From Kiloniellaceae bacterium (GTDB lineage Bacteria > Pseudomonadota > Alphaproteobacteria > Kiloniellales > Kiloniellaceae), in NCBI GenBank assembly GCA_009377535.1, contig WHTV01000017.1:1-58408 (forward strand): 58,408 nucleotides of DNA, in the 5' to 3' direction. The notes under the pieces are model-generated. The model was given only the letters and a program-made list of their open reading frames with translations, searched no databases and had not been told where the DNA came from. Positions 55,379 to 58,408 of this stretch are shown here, piece by piece (within the stretch, counting starts at the first letter, position 1; the number at the start of each line of letters is the position of its first letter). Position numbers and translations under genes: made by a program.

Positions 55379-55831
55379 ATGGAACGCGTGACACTTGATC
55401 AGCTTTCGACCAAAGCAAACATTTCCCCCAACCTTCCCAAAGCAGGTTTTCTTTCCCGACAGCAACGTCTTCAGCGCTGGAGCGAACTTCTCGCCCGGGA
55501 GCCGGACAGACTGCTGAATACGTTTCCGCAGACGGAGTATATGGACGCCCCGGTCCGCGACAGCATGCGCTGCGCCGACTCCGCCCTTACCGTCGCATTT
55601 CAGGATCCGGTCCTCCGCGAGGCGGGCCTCACCGACGATAGCTACGGCACGGCGAAGAGATTCTTCGGTCTGAGCGATCGGCATATGCACTGGATACTGT
55701 GCTATTGCCATCACGGCATGTCCGTCCGTGCCGGGATTCTCGTGTCCACACTGCACTCGATTTTACCCCGGACGCCGCGGTTCAGCCTGTTCGGCCGGCT
55801 GAAGCAAGTCTTTATTCCTACGGCGCTCTAA
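55379..55831 (+). CDS. Hypothetical protein
   Basis: A 150-residue protein starting at ATG 55379, with GAGGAG eight bases upstream (an ATG six bases earlier is too close to it). It contains a helical middle (A-D-S-A-L-T-V-A-F-Q-D-P) and a Cys/His-rich stretch H-W-I-L-C-Y-C-H-H-G near residue 108. No family was recognised. Confidence 0.5.
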   Translation: MERVTLDQLSTKANISPNLPKAGFLSRQQRLQRWSELLAREPDRLLNTFPQTEYMDAPVRDSMRCADSALTVAFQDPVLREAGLTDDSYGTAKRFFGLSDRHMHWILCYCHHGMSVRAGILVSTLHSILPRTPRFSLFGRLKQVFIPTAL

Positions 55832-56304
55832 CGGCGAGTCAACGCCGGAGTAAAATGCGTTCCTGATCCGGACAGGCACGATCGCCCTGCCCTCGGAGAG
55901 CCCGTCCCAGTCCTTCCTGGGTGGCGGCCAGAGATTGCCGGAAGCCCGACGGAGTGCGACGTCGTGGATGTCGGTCACAGGGTCTTCCGTCGTGGTGATG
56001 GCGGGCATGCCGGTAGCGGTCGGCAGGCCCTGCCTGTTCTGCTAGGAATTTGGGTGCGCCCTTGAGGCCGTGGCCGCCAACATGCGGCGCTCCGGCTCCG
56101 GCTGCCTCACCCCCAGGGCAGCGAGAACGTCTTTACGTTGGTGTAGCTCTTCATGGCCTCGATGACGCCAGGCGGGCGCGATGCTGAAGGTGCATAGTTA
56201 CATGTATCCAGGTCTCTTCGCCGTTCGCTTCCTGGAGGACGGCCGCATCAGGTTGGTCCGCCAAGGCGATGCCGACCCACGATGTACTGCCGGCGGGGGG
56301 TCGC
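55832..56304. other. Gene-poor region with debris
   Basis: This 473-bp gap has no convincing gene. A minus-strand frame of 81 codons at 55763-56008 overlaps the preceding gene and lacks support. A short fragment at 56107-56172 (next entry) may be the end of a lost enzyme gene. No repeats or RNA gene were seen. Confidence 0.4.
56107..56172 (-). pseudogene. Possible aldehyde dehydrogenase C-terminal fragment
   Basis: On the minus strand a short frame reads G-V-I-E-A-M-K-S-Y-T-N-V-K-T-F-S and ends W-G-stop, which resembles the C-terminal end of aldehyde dehydrogenases (E-x-x-x-x-Y-T-x-V-K-T). Upstream the match ends at once, so this would be a truncated remnant. Twenty residues are too few to be sure. 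Confidence 0.3.
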
Positions 56305-57363
56305 TCACGCATCCGGCAGGGTGAAGACGGCGCAAGGCGCCGCGATGCCGCGCAGCATGTGTTCGCCCAGCGGCACCAGCGGCGCCGTAGTCTCGGCGGC
56401 GACCGCGCCCGAGATCAGTACCGACCGGCCGAGCGGCCGGCACAGCCCCTCCAGCCGGCTGACCAGGTTGACCGCGGGGCCGATGGCGGTGAAGTCCAAC
56501 CGGTCGGCCGCGCCGATATTGCCCCACAGAATCTCGCCGAGATGCAGCGCCGCGCCGAAGGGCAGCGGCGGCAGCCCCTGCGCCTGCCGCACCGCATCGA
56601 GATGGGCCATACCGGCGCGGGCGGCGACGACCGCGCGCAGCGCCGCCTCGCAGGCCTCGGCCGGCACGCCGGTGACCGGGAAAATCGCCAGCACGCCGTC
56701 GCCGATGAACTTCAGCACCTCGCCCCCAAAGGCGTGCACCGCCCCGGCGATGCGGTCGAACCAGGCGTCGAGGGCGGCGATCACCGTTGCGGGCTCGGTC
56801 GCCTCGGACAGGGCGGTGAAGCCGCGCAGATCGGCAAAGAGCAGCGCGGCGCGGATGGTCTCCCCGCTGCCGCGGCGCACCGCACCGGCCTGCACCCGGG
56901 CGGCACTGCGCCGACCGAGATAGGCCTCGAGCAGCGCTGCCAGCGCCGCCCGCGCGGCCAGGGTGGCCAAGGGCGCCGCGGCGAAACGCGCGGCCTGACG
57001 CAGCCGGCCGGCCTCGGCGGAGCCGAATGGCCGGGTCCCGGCCCAGCCCAGCACCGGACCGTCCGGCGCCGGGCCGGCCGTGTCCTCCTGCACCGGGCCA
57101 AGCCCGGCCAGCCAGTCGCGCCCGGCTTGGCTGAGCGGACCGCCGGCGAAACCCAGCGCCTCGATCACCGCCCCGGTCTCCGCCCGCCACAGCCAGGTGC
57201 GGCGGGCGATGATCGGATGCGGCACCGCGAGCGTCAGGGCGCCGCCGGCCAGCGGCAGGCCGTCGGCCAGCAGCCGGCCGCCGAGCTCTGCCAGGAAGCG
57301 GTCAGGGCCGGGCGAGGCGCCGGCCTCGTCCACCAGCCAAGCGAGGAGCGCGGGCAGGTCCAT
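56305..57363 (-). CDS. Class III adenylate/guanylate cyclase
   Basis: This 352-residue protein has an N-terminal alpha/beta domain of unknown role (residues about 1-145) and a C-terminal cyclase homology domain at about 165-345. Metal-binding aspartates lie in L-L-F-A-D-L-R-G-F-T (near 180) and K-F-I-G-D-G-V-L-A-I-F (near 222), and I-G-P-A-V-N-L-V-S-R near 295 includes the transition-state Asn/Arg. It should make cAMP or cGMP in the cytoplasm. It lies 169 bp from a divergent SRPBCC gene. Confidence 0.85.
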   Translation of the reverse strand: MDLPALLAWLVDEAGASPGPDRFLAELGGRLLADGLPLAGGALTLAVPHPIIARRTWLWRAETGAVIEALGFAGGPLSQAGRDWLAGLGPVQEDTAGPAPDGPVLGWAGTRPFGSAEAGRLRQAARFAAAPLATLAARAALAALLEAYLGRRSAARVQAGAVRRGSGETIRAALLFADLRGFTALSEATEPATVIAALDAWFDRIAGAVHAFGGEVLKFIGDGVLAIFPVTGVPAEACEAALRAVVAARAGMAHLDAVRQAQGLPPLPFGAALHLGEILWGNIGAADRLDFTAIGPAVNLVSRLEGLCRPLGRSVLISGAVAAETTAPLVPLGEHMLRGIAAPCAVFTLPDA

Positions 57364-57532
57364 GCCGCGATCATGCTGCCACGGCCCCCGCCTGTCATCC
57401 GGCGCCTGTCATCCGCGCCGCGGCAATGGCGCAGCCGGCCCCGCCGGTCTATCCTCGGGCAAGGCGCCGACTCCGGCGCCCGTCCATCCTCCGCCGCAGG
57501 CGGGGCAGGCATTGCAACCGTGGGGAAGACCG

Positions 57533-57982
57533 ATGCAAGAGACCCTCGTCGTCCGCCGCGAGACGCACATCCCGGCGCCGCCCGCCGCGGTGTTCGCCCT
57601 CCTGACCGATCCGGAGAAGATCCTGCGCTGGATGGGGACAGAGGCGCAGCTCGAGCCGCAGCCGGACGGACTCTATCTCGTCAATGTCACCGGCGCTCGC
57701 TTCGCGCGCGGCTCCTTCCGCGAGGTAGTCCCGGTGCACCGCCTGGCCTACAGCTTCGGCTGGGACGGTAGCGAGGTGGTGCCGCCGGGGTCGAGCCTGG
57801 TCGAGATCGACCTGATCGAGCAGTCGGACGGGACGCTGCTGCGCCTGACCCACACCGGCCTGCCCAATGCCGAGCAATGCGCCGGCCATGCGGAGGGCTG
57901 GGCCCATTACCTCGGCCGGCTGGCCGAGGTTGCAGCCGGGCGCGACCCGGGCCCGGACCCCTGGCACGGCCGCGCTGACTGA
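57533..57982 (+). CDS. SRPBCC family protein (AHSA1-like)
   Basis: This 149-residue protein has the AHSA1-type SRPBCC pattern: I-P-A-P-P-A-A-V-F-A-L-L-T-D-P-E-K near residue 14, W-M-G near 33, G-W-D-G near 76 and a C-terminal H-A-E-G-W-A-H-Y-L-G-R-L. ATG 57533 is the natural start of the domain. Such proteins bind small hydrophobic ligands; the partner is unknown. It is transcribed divergently from the cyclase gene. Confidence 0.8.
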   Translation: MQETLVVRRETHIPAPPAAVFALLTDPEKILRWMGTEAQLEPQPDGLYLVNVTGARFARGSFREVVPVHRLAYSFGWDGSEVVPPGSSLVEIDLIEQSDGTLLRLTHTGLPNAEQCAGHAEGWAHYLGRLAEVAAGRDPGPDPWHGRAD

Positions 57983-58082
57983 CTGCTTTCCGCTTTCGAT
58001 GTTGCCGCACTTGAGCCCCTTGCACTTTCATGGCGAATACTGGCTCGCAGGCGTGTCAACGGGCGGCGCCTGCGGCGTCAGC

Positions 58083-58408
58083 TCAGTGCTTTTTGCCCGC
58101 AAGGCAAAGCACATCGCGATAGGCGCAGAGCTCATCAAGCAGCACCTTCTCGTCGGCCAGGATCCTGGCCTTCTCCGCCTCGCCGATGAGCTGGATCATG
58201 TAGCTCTGCTCGGCGATTCCTTGCTTGTCGATGAACGGATAAAGAAGGCTGGAGTGAACACTGAGATCTGGGACAGCACCGATGTCCTCGTTGGTGATAT
58301 CCGGCGCGTAGAACATCAGATGCGGCATGGCCAAGGTATGAACTTTCATGTCCGGAGGCCCCACGGTGCGCATGATCGGCGCGACCATATAGGACAAGCC
58401 GGCCTTTT
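58083..58408 (-). CDS. Hypothetical protein, partial at the window edge
   Basis: The minus-strand frame runs from the right edge (reading A-G-L-S-Y-M-V-A-P-I-M-R-T) to a stop at 58083, at least 107 residues. It continues open past 58408, so the true start is outside; a TTG at 58397 is unlikely to be it. Features include M-P-H-L-M-F-Y-A-P and P-F-I-D-K-Q-G near the middle, seen in a conserved family of unknown role. Confidence 0.5.
   Translation of the reverse strand, partial: KAGLSYMVAPIMRTVGPPDMKVHTLAMPHLMFYAPDITNEDIGAVPDLSVHSSLLYPFIDKQGIAEQSYMIQLIGEAEKARILADEKVLLDELCAYRDVLCLAGKKH

Noticed and set aside
55763..56008. Minus-strand 81-codon frame
   Set aside because: It overlaps the 3' end of the gene 55379-55831 and has no ribosome binding site or family match.

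Overview
The window is about 58 kb of high-GC DNA with short intergenic gaps, many 4-bp stop/start overlaps and strong GGAGG-type ribosome binding sites. The codon use and the gene families present (alphaproteobacterial-type NuoI, IolR-type RpiR regulator with GGAA-N6-TTCC sites, Opp/Liv/Afu-type ABC importers) point to an alphaproteobacterium, plausibly of the Rhodospirillales type. That rank is inference. I saw no rRNA, tRNA, CRISPR array, transposase or phage gene.

Region 1 (1-17.4 kb): the end of an unidentified gene, then an Xre/MbcA/ParS-RES toxin-antitoxin pair with a clear operator over its promoter. Next is a locus built around the domains of the plant protein Tm-1 (UPF0261 and the PEP-hydrolase-like TIM barrel). 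It holds a regulator in which that barrel is fused to a decayed NtrC-type ATPase and a Fis helix-turn-helix; a degenerate second barrel protein on the other strand; a Liv-type ABC importer whose second ATPase is fused to UPF0261; a canonical barrel protein; a flotillin/YqiK-like membrane protein; two SRPBCC proteins, one fused to a quinone oxidoreductase; an alpha/beta hydrolase; and an amidohydrolase. This is the best candidate in the window for an undescribed system.

Region 2 (17.5-31.4 kb): a myo-inositol catabolic cluster (iolG, iolB, iolE, iolD, an iolC-DUF2090 fusion and an RpiR-type iolR) with an SDR dehydrogenase and an inositol monophosphatase-family enzyme. The associated importer is AfuABC-like (sugar-phosphate/iron type), which suggests uptake of a phosphorylated substrate. 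Two GGAA-N6-TTCC operators precede iolC and iolR.

Region 3 (31.4-41 kb): a tightly overlapping operon of AmiC-like sensor, AmiR-like ANTAR antiterminator, Opp-type permeases, binding protein, acetamidase/formamidase and a double ATPase. A terminator-like hairpin lies in the leader just before the AmiC start. An OFA-like MFS transporter is upstream.

Region 4 (41.4-50.6 kb): an SbmA/YddA-like ABC exporter/importer, a GH15 glucoamylase-like enzyme, a GH144-like beta-1,2-glucanase with a GH3 beta-glucosidase, and a formylglycine-type sulfatase: a glycan-use neighbourhood.

Region 5 (50.6-58.4 kb): a trypsin-like protease with a small partner protein, several small orphan genes and gene debris (a stand-alone nuoI paralogue lacking one cluster-ligand cysteine, a frameshifted aconitase remnant, a possible aldehyde dehydrogenase tail), then a CapA-like protein, a class III adenylate cyclase, an AHSA1-type SRPBCC protein and a hypothetical gene running off the right edge.
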